Positions 27,901 through 36,851 of a DNA stretch of 64,000 nt are shown here, in pieces. The notes beneath the pieces are model-generated. The model saw nothing but the letters and a program-made list of their open reading frames with translations, ran no database searches and was not told where the DNA came from. The first letter of the stretch is position 1; the number at the start of each line of letters is the position of its first letter. Origin of the DNA: CBDDCQ01 sp965226285 (lineage in GTDB: Bacteria; Bacteroidota; Bacteroidia; Flavobacteriales; Ichthyobacteriaceae); the NCBI GenBank assembly GCA_965226285.1, contig CBDDCQ010000005.1, forward strand, positions 124,001-188,000, read 5' to 3'. The translations under genes were made by a program, and so were the position numbers.

Positions 27901-28523
27901 GCTGCATTACTTATCGTTACATCCAAATCTGAGGTAGCATTGTGTTTTAAGCGCAACAAAGCCCTAAAAACGCCTACTTGCTCAAATTCTAACCTTAGAT
28001 TTGGTGCAGTTCCATTGACCCTTACTATATCATTAGGAAACAAATCTGTTATCTCTTTTAAAGTATAGCCATCCTTTTTACCTTTTACATGCTTTAGAAT
28101 TTCTGTAGCATTCAAATACCCACCTTTTGTATATTCTTTGGTCAGTTTCTCAAAGGTCAATACCGCAGGTAAGATCTTTACCTCTACTTTATATCTATTG
28201 CTATCTTTTCCATTTTCTGCCGTTACCGTAAAGAATACTGGAGCACTCCAATCTTTCACTTTCGTTGGGTCGGGTTTGATCGTTGCACTTTCGGATAACT
28301 TTACTTTTGCCGCTAAAGAACTTATATCTGCTGCGTAGGGTACCTCTATTAATAATGAGGTGCCGTTTAACGTGCCTTTATAAGTGCCTAATTCAAAGGA
28401 GATTATCAATGCGTTATCGCTCCTTTTCACATCATCTCTTTCTTCTTTAGTACATTGAATTATCGGAGCGATATACAATATTAATAATAATAGATTAATA
28501 AAATACTTAACTTTTTTATTCAT
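24972..28523 (-). CDS. BspA-like surface lipoprotein, N-terminal and repeat segment (broken gene)
   Basis: 1183 residues up to a premature TAA caused by one inserted base. A signal peptide ends at lipobox APIIQC with Cys24. The DUF5018-like domain (about 35-118), a divergent first repeat and about ten 95-residue repeats follow, the later ones with consensus LSWTRQSKPFSSGGEITNGD, LLAGVTGSG and GTLTLTLVLEHDAKDDVTL. The LRR region lies beyond the frameshift zone in 22553-24550. If only this part is made, it is a lipid-anchored stalk without the LRR tip. Repeats here are more diverged than in the 9834 gene. Upstream lie its own promoter (28670-28700) and the promoter-hairpin array. Confidence 0.72.
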   Translation of the reverse strand: MNKKVKYFINLLLLILYIAPIIQCTKEERDDVKRSDNALIISFELGTYKGTLNGTSLLIEVPYAADISSLAAKVKLSESATIKPDPTKVKDWSAPVFFTVTAENGKDSNRYKVEVKILPAVLTFEKLTKEYTKGGYLNATEILKHVKGKKDGYTLKEITDLFPNDIVRVNGTAPNLRLEFEQVGVFRALLRLKHNATSDLDVTISNAAFEITKGDAPSDLRWNKQSKTYHFGGEISNAEILAGLNGTKKGYRVKTVTITNSGGTRASVSGMGTSAKIVGYTNLGTLTLSIVFEHDTKEDKTITGAEFEITKASAPSLNWIKQRKVFSSGGEITNANLLAGVTGIGKVSYTIKTVTITNYGGMTSARVSGSGTATKITSYTKIGTFTLTLVLAHPTKEDVTLRNAQFEIIRDSAPVLNWTNQRKAFSSGGEITSANLLAGVTGSGKAGYTIKTVTIVDYGGMTSARVSGSGSAVRITGYRKAGTLTFNLVLAHPTKDDVTLRNAQFQITKAGAPRLAWTNQRKVFSSGGQITNGDLLAGVTGSGKAGYTIKTVDITDDGGVNNARVSGSGTAVRITSYRKAGTLTLTLVLGHDAKDDVTLTNAQFEIAKAGAPRLSWTNQRKRFSSSGEITNADLLAGVTGSDRAGYTIKTVRITSDGSTNARVSGSGRASRITNYNRIGTLTLTLVLEHDAKDDITLTGAQFQIIKGTAPSLSWIRQSKPYSRGGEITNADLLAGITSSDRAGYTIKTVTITNYGGISARVSGSGTAARITGYTTVGTLTLTLVLEHDAKDDVTLTGAQFQIIKGTVSGLSWTRQSKPFSVGGEITNGDLLAGVTGSARVGYTIKTVRITNYGGMTRARVSGSGTSARITSYTKAGTLTLTLVLEHDAKNDVTLTGAQFEITKIAAPRLSWTGRTKPFSVGGEITNAELLAVVTGSGKTGYTIKTVTMVNARTTGARVSGNGTAARITGYNKAGNLTLTFVLEHPYKLDVTVAGTRFDITKTSAESLSWTRRSKPFSSGGEITNGDLLAGVTGSGRAGYTIKTVNITNDGGMTSATVSGSGTAARITGYTRVGTLTLTLVLEHDTKRDATITNARFEITKASAPRLTWTRQIKTFTPGGEITNGDLLAGVTGSEKRGYTIKNVIITNYGGIPAILSGSGSNAKITSYRKSGVLTLTLVLEHDT

Positions 28524-28669
28524 AACTTGAACATTTATATTTGAAACTCATTTTTCACGCTACATAACTCACATACAAAAAACCATAGGGTTATAAGGTA
28601 TTTTATATTATAATATTAAAACATACTAAACTTATATATATGATCTACCATACAGTATTTAATGCGGTG

Positions 28670-28700
28670 CAAACTTATAACTAAATTCCGATATAAACAA
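28670..28700 (-). promoter_or_regulatory. Promoter of the BspA-like gene starting at 28523
   Basis: On the - strand, TTG (28700-28698), a 20-bp spacer and TAAGTTTG (28677-28670), a full match to the Bacteroidota consensus, followed by CACCGCA as upstream of the 9834 gene. The leader would be about 140 bases. The CTATACC and ACTCAAAAAA block lies just upstream, at about 28715-28745. Confidence 0.65.
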
Positions 28701-28894
28701 AGAAAAAATAAAAAAAATTTTTTGAGTTGTAAAATAGGTATAGAGAGAAGTTATTTTAGTAGGGACATCTTTATTTTATTTCAATACTTTTTAATTCCCA
28801 AACCTTACAAATTACTACAAATTTTTAATCCTTTTGATTAAAGATGCTAAAGATTTCATGTGACGACCAGATTGAACGGCAGAGGTTCTTTTAA

Positions 28895-30832
28895 TATAGA
28901 ATTAAGGGCTCTTAGAATAGAATAAGAGCCCTTAAAACACATTAAATAATTTAATCATTTACCATTTAATAAAATAACAATTAAGTTAAAATACTAAAAT
29001 GAAAAATTTATGACTGCAAACATAAGTAAGAATTTTGATATACACAAGTTTTTTTTTATTTTATTTTGGATAGAAAAATTTTAATCCTATAAGAAACTGA
29101 ATATAAATAAAATACAAAGGAGAAATTATCTGATTATTTAGGTCAAATTATTTTATCTGGTATTACAATATATATATATTCTGGCTTATTCTCTCATGGT
29201 TTGTCAATGGTATATAGATGGGTGACATCTCGTAGATTTATCGAATATCTTAAAAATAAATATTTATATAAAAAATGAGTTTAAATATAGAATTAAGGGC
29301 TCTTATAGTAAGAGCCCTTAAAAACAAAAAATCATGTTAATAAAATAACAATTAAGTCAAATTACTAAAATATGAAAAATTTAACAATGCAAACATAAGT
29401 AAAAATTTTGACATACACAAGTTTTTTTATTTTATTTTGGATAGAAAAATTTTAATCCTATAGAAACTGAATTATAAATAAAATACATAAGGAGAAATTA
29501 TCTGATTATTTAGGTCAAATTATTTTATCTGGTATTACAATATATATATTCTGGCTTACTCTCATGGTTTGTCAATGGTATATAGATGGGTGACATCTCG
29601 TAGATTTATCGAATATCTTAAAAATAAATATTTATATAAAAAATGAGTTTAAATATAGAATTAAGGGCTCTTATAGTAAGAGCCCTTAAAAACAATTAAA
29701 AACAAAAAATCATGTTAATAAAATAACAATTAAGTCAAATTACTAAAATATGAAAAATTTATGACTGCAAACATAAGTAAGAATTTTGATATACACAAGT
29801 TTTTTTTTATTTTATTTTGGATAGAAAAATTTTAATCCTATAGAAACTGAATATAAATAAAATACATAAGGAGAAATTATCTGATTATTTAGGTTAAATT
29901 ATTTTATCTGGTATTACAATATATATATATATATTCTGGCTTACTCTCATGGTTTGTCAATGGTATATAGATGGGTGACATCTCGTAGATTTATCGAATA
30001 TCTTAAAAATAAATATTTATATAAAAAATGAGTTTAAATATAGAATTAAGGGCTCTTATAGATAAGAGCCCTTAAAAATCAAAAAATCATTTAATAAAAT
30101 AACAATTAAGTCAAATTACTAAAATATGAAAAATTTATGAATGCAAACATAAGTAAGAATTTTGATATACACAAGTTTTTTTTATTTTATTTTGGATAGA
30201 AAAATTTTAATCCTATAGAAACTGAATTATAAATAAAATACAATATAAAAAATGAGTTTAAATATAGAATTAAGGGCTCTTATAGTAAGAGCCCTTAAAA
30301 ACACAAAATCATTTAATAAAATAACAATTAAGTTAAAATATTATAATATGAAAAATTTAACAATGCAAACATAAGTAAAAATTTTGACATACACAAGTTT
30401 TTTTTTATTTTATTTTGGATAGAAAAATTTTAATCCTATAGAAACTGAATATAAATAAAATACATAAGGAGAAATTATCTGATTATTTAGGTCAAATTAT
30501 TTTATCTGGTATTACAATATATATATTCTGGCTTATCTCTCATGGTTTGTCAATGGTATATAGATGGGTGACATCTCGTAGATTTATCGAATATCTTAAA
30601 AATAAATATTTATATAAAAAATGAGTTTAAATATAGAATTAAGGGCTCTTATAGTAAGAGCCCTTAAAAACAAAAAATCATTTAATAAAATAACAATTAA
30701 GTCAAATTACTAAAATATGAAAAATTTATGACTGCAAACATAAGTAAGAATTTTGACATACACAAGTTTTTTTTATTTTATTTTGGATAGAAAAATTTTA
30801 ATCCTATAGAAACTGAATATAAATAAAATACA
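28895..30832 (-). repeat. Tandem array of promoter-plus-hairpin modules, noncoding
   Basis: Six A modules (about 190 bp) and four B modules (about 150-180 bp) in the order A-B-A-B-A-B-A-A-B-A from low to high coordinate. Each A module has, on the - strand, TTG, about 20 bp, TATGTTTG: 29047-29017, 29420-29390, 29798-29768, 30174-30144, 30395-30366, 30765-30735. About 75-90 bases downstream of each box is a perfect 13-bp hairpin TTAAGGGCTCTTA/TAAGAGCCCTTAA: 28902-28935, 29293-29321, 29661-29689, 30046-30075, 30270-30298, 30639-30667. B modules contain CTCATGGTTTGTCAATGG. No ORF of useful length is present. Most copies have ATGATTTTTTG just before the hairpin. The array lies between the 3' end of mnmA and the 5' end of the BspA-like gene, all on the - strand. 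Confidence 0.85.
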
Positions 30833-30906
30833 ACTTGTTCAATTAATAATTAATGGGGTTTCTATATCCTTAATTACTATATTCTTATTCGTTTATAGAA
30901 CATTGT

Positions 30907-32100
30907 TTAACTAATCACCCCAGACCCTATCAACTCGCCATTTATATACCAAACTGCAAATTGCCCCTGAGTAATAGCCCATTGCTCCTCTTGAAAATCC
31001 AAATACAAACCTTTTTTAGATCGATATAACACGGCTTTTTGAAGGGATTGCCTATAGCGAATTCTAGCCTGTACCTCGAGAGTTTCACGCTCTTTGAGTT
31101 CCATACCTCGCCTTACCCAATGTACTTCACTGCGGTTGATAAACAGCGATTTTTTAAATAATCCCTTGTGGCAATTCCCTTGCCCTACATACAGAATATT
31201 ATTTTCTGTGTCATTTTCTATCACAAAAAGAGGTTCTTTAGTACCTCCTATGCCCAATCCTTTCCTCTGCCCTATAGTATAAAAATGTGCCCCTTGATGT
31301 ACTCCTACTTTATGCCCCATATCGGGGGTATATATTTTCTTTTGTGACAAAAATTCTAATTCCTGCTTTTTATTTTCAAAGGTAGGTGCCATTTGATTAT
31401 AAATAAGGTTATCATTAGCAATTTCTATAACTTCTCCCTCTTTGGGTTTTAGTTTTTGTTTCAAAAAATCGGGTAATTTCACCTTACCTACAAAACATAT
31501 TCCCTGAGAGTCTTTTTTATTTGCTGTTACGAACCCCTGCTCTTTGGCTATTTCCCTCACTTTAGATTTTTCTAATTCACCTATGGGAAATAATACCTTG
31601 GAAAGTTGAGATTGAGAGAGTTGACAAAGAAAATAAGATTGGTCTTTATTTTTGTCTTTTCCTTGCAGAAGCCTATATATCTTTTGATTACCAACTTTTG
31701 TATAAGATGTGATAGCATAGTGTCCCGTAGCGATATAATTGGCATTGAGCTGCTGGGCTACTTTTAAAAAAACATCAAATTTTATTTCGCGGTTGCAAAG
31801 TATATCAGGATTAGGCGTACGCCCTCTCTGATACTCACAAAACATATAATCGACTACTCTTTCCTTGTATTGCTGGCTTAAATCTACTACTTGAAAGGGA
31901 ATACCCAATTTTTCGGCTACTATCATTGCATCATTACTATCTTCTACCCAAAGACATTCATCGGATATGGTCACAGAGGTATCATGCCAATTTTTCATAA
32001 AAATACCAATGACCTCATACCCTTTTTGTAGTAGTAAATATGCAGCTACACTAGAATCTACTCCACCAGAAAGCCCCACTACTACCCTACCTCTTGCCAT
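30907..32100 (-). CDS. mnmA: tRNA-specific 2-thiouridylase MnmA
   Basis: 397 residues. The N-terminal PP-loop SGGVDSS (about 11-17) adenylates uridine 34; the catalytic cysteines are Cys102 (NPDILCNREIKF) and Cys202 (SQGICFVG). MnmA installs the s2 group at the wobble uridine of tRNA(Lys/Glu/Gln). The gene for MnmD, which acts on the 5-substituent of the same base, is decayed at 45135-45579. The 75 bases between the stop and the repeat array show nothing. Confidence 0.95.
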   Translation of the reverse strand: MARGRVVVGLSGGVDSSVAAYLLLQKGYEVIGIFMKNWHDTSVTISDECLWVEDSNDAMIVAEKLGIPFQVVDLSQQYKERVVDYMFCEYQRGRTPNPDILCNREIKFDVFLKVAQQLNANYIATGHYAITSYTKVGNQKIYRLLQGKDKNKDQSYFLCQLSQSQLSKVLFPIGELEKSKVREIAKEQGFVTANKKDSQGICFVGKVKLPDFLKQKLKPKEGEVIEIANDNLIYNQMAPTFENKKQELEFLSQKKIYTPDMGHKVGVHQGAHFYTIGQRKGLGIGGTKEPLFVIENDTENNILYVGQGNCHKGLFKKSLFINRSEVHWVRRGMELKERETLEVQARIRYRQSLQKAVLYRSKKGLYLDFQEEQWAITQGQFAVWYINGELIGSGVIS

Positions 32101-32147
32101 AGCAGATTTAGTAATTTAAAACATTATAGAAAATGTTATTTAAAACA

Positions 32148-33566
32148 CTATTCAATAATCATTTTAGGATAATACCCAAATAAATTTTTTTCTTTTATCA
32201 TTTCAGCAACTCCATCGGGCAACATCTTTTCCCAATTACCATCCTTTTCCTCTATCATCTTTAATATTTTTCTAGAAAAATAGTTTAAAATCTGAGGGTC
32301 TGAATTTTCTATATCTACTATTCTTCCATTGAATTTAAAGTGCTTGTACAACTCCTTTAATCGAGGGTGTACCTTCAGATTATTACTGGTCAATAATTTA
32401 TTTTCACTTTCTTTTAGCGGATATAAAAATATTTTAAGATCTCGCGTAAAGAGTTTACCAAAGGCTTCTAATATACCTCCACTTAATTCCCTGTAATACT
32501 TGTCGTTAAATATATCCAAAAGACTATTTACGCCCATAATCAGCCCTATTCTATGATTGGTGAACAACGAAAAATAATCTACGAGTTTATAGTATTCCGA
32601 AAAATCAGATATAAGTACAGTATATCCCAACGAACACAATATATTTGCTCTATCTAAAAAGTCCCTTTCATCTATATCAGATTTTACAGATTTAAGGTTG
32701 TTTAATGTAATTTCAAATAGTACTTGTGTATTATTCTTATCTACTCTTTGGGTTCTTGTAAACTGCTCATACCCTTTTTCAAGCATATCCATATTTACTT
32801 TTGTCACAGGTCTAAAACTCCCTCTAATCGCTAAAATATTCTTTCTATAGAGTAATTGAGCAGGTAAAATATTATTTCCATCAGGACCAAATATTACCGC
32901 TTTGGTCATTTCATTTTTTACTAATTGTAAACTCATTAATCTATTATCTACATACATAAATCTAGGACCAGAGAAATTCATCATATCTATCTCTATCTGG
33001 TCTTTATTTAGATTGTCATATAACGATTTGAGTAATTCTTTTGGAGTATCGTACATAAAGAAACTACCATATATTAAGTTTACACCTAATACTCCAAGTG
33101 TTTCTTGTTGCAGTTTGGCATCATTTTCTTTGAATCGAACATGAACTACAATTTCATTATATTTTTCTACAGAATTGAGTTGAAAACGAATACCTAACCA
33201 ACCGTGTCCTTTGAAAGTCTTAGTAAAATCTATAGTAGCCACCGTATTGGCATAACTAAAAAATGTTTTCTTAGAGTGGTCTCTTCTACTCAATCTAGCC
33301 TCTATCAAACTAGATTCTAACTTTAGCATTTTCTTTAATCTAGATTCAGTGACATATCTCCCATCTTTTTCTATCCCATATATAGCATCACTAAAATCTT
33401 TATCATAAGCCGACATAGCCTTAGCAATAGTACCTGAAGCTCCTCCAGCTCTAAAAAAATGCCTTACTGTCTCCTGCCCTGCACCTATTTCAGCAAAAGT
33501 TCCATAGATACTAGAATCTAAATTAATTTGTAAAGCCTTCTGCTTTGATGTTAATACTCTATCCAT
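32148..33566 (-). CDS. Conserved Bacteroidota protein of unknown function, 472 residues
   Basis: Begins MDRVLTSKQKALQINLDSS, followed by YGTFAEIGAGQETVRHFFRA and GASGTIAKAMSAYDKDFSDA, a strongly conserved opening I associate with a widespread flavobacterial family. From memory it is sometimes labelled nicotinate-nucleotide adenylyltransferase, but I see no HxGH nucleotidyltransferase motif here, so I do not adopt that name. There is no signal peptide or membrane helix, so it is probably cytoplasmic. It lies 15 bases downstream of ribH and 47 bases before mnmA. Confidence 0.65.
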   Translation of the reverse strand: MDRVLTSKQKALQINLDSSIYGTFAEIGAGQETVRHFFRAGGASGTIAKAMSAYDKDFSDAIYGIEKDGRYVTESRLKKMLKLESSLIEARLSRRDHSKKTFFSYANTVATIDFTKTFKGHGWLGIRFQLNSVEKYNEIVVHVRFKENDAKLQQETLGVLGVNLIYGSFFMYDTPKELLKSLYDNLNKDQIEIDMMNFSGPRFMYVDNRLMSLQLVKNEMTKAVIFGPDGNNILPAQLLYRKNILAIRGSFRPVTKVNMDMLEKGYEQFTRTQRVDKNNTQVLFEITLNNLKSVKSDIDERDFLDRANILCSLGYTVLISDFSEYYKLVDYFSLFTNHRIGLIMGVNSLLDIFNDKYYRELSGGILEAFGKLFTRDLKIFLYPLKESENKLLTSNNLKVHPRLKELYKHFKFNGRIVDIENSDPQILNYFSRKILKMIEEKDGNWEKMLPDGVAEMIKEKNLFGYYPKMIIE

Positions 33567-33581
33567 TTTTTAATATGTATT

Positions 33582-34079
33582 TTATTCATAAGAAAACTTA
33601 TCTCTAAGTGCCGCCATCCTCATAGCCGCTATAGCGCAATCTATACCTTTATTACCATGCTTACCACCACTCCTATCCAAAGCCTGCTGCATCGTATCGT
33701 CTGTAAGTACTCCAAATATAATGGGAATATCAAGTTGCATATTTAAATCTTTTATGCCGTGAGACACCGCCTGACATACATAATCAAAGTGAGCAGTTTC
33801 TCCACGAATTACGCTACCTATCACTATGATAGCGTTTACATTTGTTCGCTCTCCCATAAGGGTAGCACCATATATCAATTCAAAACTACCCGGTACATCC
33901 CACTTGGTAATATTTTCTTCAGACACCCCATGATCTATAAATGTACCATAGGCTCCATGATATAAAGCATCCGTAACCCCATGATTCCACTGAGCAACGA
34001 CCATCCCAAATTTTAAGTGGCTTACACTTGGGATTATATTTTTATCATAAGAAGATAAATTTTTATGCTCTGTAGCCAT
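33582..34079 (-). CDS. ribH: 6,7-dimethyl-8-ribityllumazine synthase
   Basis: 165 residues. Seen: VVAQWNHGVTDALYHGA near the N-terminus, the phosphate-binding VPGSFELIYGA, GSVIRGETAHFDYV with the catalytic histidine after GETA, and IIFGVLTDDTMQQALDR. It condenses 5-amino-6-ribitylaminouracil with dihydroxybutanone phosphate in riboflavin synthesis and forms icosahedral or pentameric assemblies. Seven bases after the TPR gene, so co-transcribed. Confidence 0.94.
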   Translation of the reverse strand: MATEHKNLSSYDKNIIPSVSHLKFGMVVAQWNHGVTDALYHGAYGTFIDHGVSEENITKWDVPGSFELIYGATLMGERTNVNAIIVIGSVIRGETAHFDYVCQAVSHGIKDLNMQLDIPIIFGVLTDDTMQQALDRSGGKHGNKGIDCAIAAMRMAALRDKFSYE

Positions 34080-34086
34080 TATTTAC

Positions 34087-34764
34087 CTAATATTTAACCT
34101 GCACCTTAGCAATATACTTATCTATATGATCTGCTTGAGGTGATTTAGGATAATCGTTTTTAATCTGATGATAAAACTTTTTTGCTAAATCATACTTTTT
34201 AAGTTCCATAGATATATTGGCAGCTTTAAGTAAGTACATAGGTGCTGTAAGATCATTCTTATAACCTGCTGCCTGTGTATAAAAATCTATAGCTTTCTCA
34301 TAGTTTCTAAGCTGGCTATAAGCATCTCCCACGACTCCTTTTGACAATGCACCAGATAGATCATCATCTGCAGAATAGGATTTAAACGCTTCTATACTCT
34401 CTTGAAATTTACCCAATTTATAATTGATCACACCTATATAATATTTTGCTAAATTAGCCGCTTTAGTGCCTGCGTACTCCTCTATAATGTCATTAAATCC
34501 ATAGAATTGACCATCTCCATTTAATGCTATCTCTAGAGAATCTTTTTCCATATAAGATTTTGCATAACTCATCTCGTTAAAAGCAGTCTTTTGCAAAGGT
34601 TCTAAATAATAATTCATATACCCCAAATACAATGCAAATACACCAAAAAGTATAGATAGTGCTATTGTAATTGGTTTTCTGTTTTTTTCTATAAATCGTC
34701 CATATTTACCTACCGTTTGTTCTAACCCTTCTGCTATATCTTTATTTTTCGTATTTTTTGACAT
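34087..34764 (-). CDS. Membrane-anchored tetratricopeptide-repeat protein
   Basis: 225 residues. An N-terminal cytoplasmic segment precedes one membrane helix at about residues 32-52 (PITIALSILFGVFALYLGYM). TPR-type helical pairs follow (AAKYYIGVINYKLGKFQES-like, then YSQLRNYEKAIDFYTQAAGY and ELKKYDLAKKFYHQI). Topology resembles YfgM-type ancillary proteins. It sits immediately upstream of ribH, an arrangement I recall from other flavobacteria. A candidate - strand -7 box TAAATTTG lies at 34822-34815. Function not assigned. Confidence 0.7.
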   Translation of the reverse strand: MSKNTKNKDIAEGLEQTVGKYGRFIEKNRKPITIALSILFGVFALYLGYMNYYLEPLQKTAFNEMSYAKSYMEKDSLEIALNGDGQFYGFNDIIEEYAGTKAANLAKYYIGVINYKLGKFQESIEAFKSYSADDDLSGALSKGVVGDAYSQLRNYEKAIDFYTQAAGYKNDLTAPMYLLKAANISMELKKYDLAKKFYHQIKNDYPKSPQADHIDKYIAKVQVKY

Positions 34765-34884
34765 TATTTTTTATAATTTTACTATACATAAATCACCGTT
34801 TAAAATTTCGAGTGCAAATTTAATTCTTTATCATTAAATATCATTGATATTTTTGAAAAATAGAAAAACAACTAATTTTAAAAA

Positions 34885-35553
34885 TTATGGTGTAAACTTA
34901 TACCCTACTCCTTTGAGTGTTTGAATATACTTATCTCCTATTTTTCCTCTTAATTTTCTAATATGTACATCTATAGTTCTATCTACTACCACTACTTCAT
35001 TTCCCCACACTTTATCTAGAATTACATCTCTCTTAAAAACTTTATATGGTTCTGAAGCCAATAAAGTTAATAGTTCAAATTCTTTTTTAGGTAATACAAT
35101 CTTTTCATCACCTTTAAATACAGCATACTCTTCTTTACTGATAGTAATATCTGTTTCGTAATTCTTTATATTATTTGAACGACGTAAAAGAGATTTAATT
35201 TTACTCACTAAAACCTTTGGTCTAATAGGTTTAGTGATATAGTCATCTGCACCTGCTTCAAATCCTGCTACCTGAGAATAATCTTCTCCTCTGGCTGTGA
35301 AAAAAGCAATAATTATATTCTTTAACCTATCGTCTTGTCTAATTTTTTCACAGACTTCTATACCCTCCATATCAGGCATCATTACATCGAGTAAAATCAA
35401 ATTTGGTATTTCCGTTCTAGCTATTTCTATAGCCTTATACCCATCTGATGCTTTGAACACCTGATACCCCTCAGCCTTTAAATTATACCCGACAAACTCT
35501 AAAATATCCTGTTCATCATCAACTAATAAAATTTTAATATTACTATTTTCCAT
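34885..35553 (-). CDS. OmpR/PhoB-family response regulator
   Basis: 222 residues. The receiver domain has acidic pair DDE near residue 12, phospho-acceptor Asp56 (LLDVMMP), Thr86 and Lys108 (ITKP). The C-terminal winged-helix domain ends DVHIRKLRGKIGDKYIQTLK and GVGYKF. No histidine kinase is adjacent, so the partner is encoded elsewhere and the signal is unknown. A -7 box TATTTTTG on the - strand at 35585-35578 is 25 bases upstream of the start. Confidence 0.88.
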   Translation of the reverse strand: MENSNIKILLVDDEQDILEFVGYNLKAEGYQVFKASDGYKAIEIARTEIPNLILLDVMMPDMEGIEVCEKIRQDDRLKNIIIAFFTARGEDYSQVAGFEAGADDYITKPIRPKVLVSKIKSLLRRSNNIKNYETDITISKEEYAVFKGDEKIVLPKKEFELLTLLASEPYKVFKRDVILDKVWGNEVVVVDRTIDVHIRKLRGKIGDKYIQTLKGVGYKFTP

Positions 35554-35633
35554 AAATCTTATTAAAGATTATGGGTTCAAAAATAGTAAATTAGAATGAA
35601 ATATGAAACACATTTTAAAATATAAAAATCTTT

Positions 35634-36851
35634 TCATAAAACCTCTGCAACTACAAATGTACTACCTCCCACGTAAATAAAATCTTCTTCTCTCGCTTGA
35701 TGTTTAGCCCTCTGAAATGCTTTATTTACAGAAGCATAACACTTTCCGTTTAAATGATATACACTTGCCTTTTGTTGTAATAACTCAGCATTTAACCCCC
35801 TCTCTATATGAGGTTTACAAAAATAATACTTAGCCTGCTTTGGAAACAACTCGAGTAAATTATCAATATCCTTATCATTTACAAAACCCATAACTATATG
35901 CAATGTAATGTAATCCTGCTGCTTTATTTGTTCCAATACTATTTCTAACCCCTCTCTATTATGTGCCGTATCACAATATATAATCGGCTGTTCTCCTAAT
36001 TTTTGCCAACGCCCTTTTAGTCCCGTATTTTCATATACTTTAGCTAATCCTCTTTGAATATGTATAGAGGTAATTCTAAATTCGTCACTTATAATTTCTA
36101 TAGTTTTTAATGCAGTTTTCTGATTTTTAACTTGATATTTACCCTTTAAATCACAAGAAAATATTGACGTCACCTCTCTATCTGCAAAATATATATCACA
36201 ACGCATTTCACTAGCTTTATCCATAAACACCTGTTCTACTTCTAATTGAGTTTCTCCTATAACCACAGGTATTTTATATTTTATAATTCCAGCTTTTTCA
36301 ACGGCTATCTTACAGAGTGTATCTCCTAAAAATTGAATATGGTCTTTACCTATATTTGTAATTACTGATACTTTAGGAATAATAATATTGGTAGAATCCA
36401 ACCTACCCCCTAACCCCACTTCTATAATAGAAATATCTACTCGATTCTGGTTAAAATATTCAAATGCCATAGCCACACTCATCTCAAAAAACGAAAGTCG
36501 TAATTCCTCTAATTTACTCTTATGACGATTTATAAAGTTTACCACAAAATGTTTAGATACAATTTGCCCATTGATTCTAATTCGCTCTCTAAAATTCTTT
36601 AAATGTGGAGAAGTATATAACCCTACTTTATATCCCGCTTCTTGAAGTACCGAAGCTAACATGTGAGCAGTAGAACCCTTTCCATTAGTACCTGCAATAT
36701 GTATCGCAGGTATATTCTCGTGTGGATCACCTAAATATTTACAAATGCTTATAATATTGTCGAGTTTAGGTTTATAAGCATTTTTCCCTTGATTTTGATA
36801 CATAGGTAGCTTCCTGAATAACCACGCCATGGCATCTCGATAACAGAACAT
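35634..36851 (-). CDS. folC: Dihydrofolate/folylpolyglutamate synthase
   Basis: 405 residues, Mur-ligase fold. Seen: ATP loop IAGTNGKGSTAHML (about 53-66), SPHLKNFRERIRI, the GLGGRLDSTNII block and DTAHNREGLE at the start of the C-terminal domain. It adds glutamates to folate, linking functionally to folP at 57541. The ATG overlaps the TGA of the upstream TonB-like gene by one base (TGATG); the in-frame TTG one codon earlier is an unlikely start. Confidence 0.92.
   Translation of the reverse strand: MFCYRDAMAWLFRKLPMYQNQGKNAYKPKLDNIISICKYLGDPHENIPAIHIAGTNGKGSTAHMLASVLQEAGYKVGLYTSPHLKNFRERIRINGQIVSKHFVVNFINRHKSKLEELRLSFFEMSVAMAFEYFNQNRVDISIIEVGLGGRLDSTNIIIPKVSVITNIGKDHIQFLGDTLCKIAVEKAGIIKYKIPVVIGETQLEVEQVFMDKASEMRCDIYFADREVTSIFSCDLKGKYQVKNQKTALKTIEIISDEFRITSIHIQRGLAKVYENTGLKGRWQKLGEQPIIYCDTAHNREGLEIVLEQIKQQDYITLHIVMGFVNDKDIDNLLELFPKQAKYYFCKPHIERGLNAELLQQKASVYHLNGKCYASVNKAFQRAKHQAREEDFIYVGGSTFVVAEVL

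Noticed and set aside
28895..30832. CRISPR array
   Set aside because: Units are about 370 bp with no short unique spacers, and there are no cas genes; it is a tandem repeat of long modules.
28895..30832. Replication origin with iterons
   Set aside because: I saw no DnaA-box-like TTATCCACA clusters and no dnaA or rep gene nearby; the conserved parts look like promoters and hairpins.
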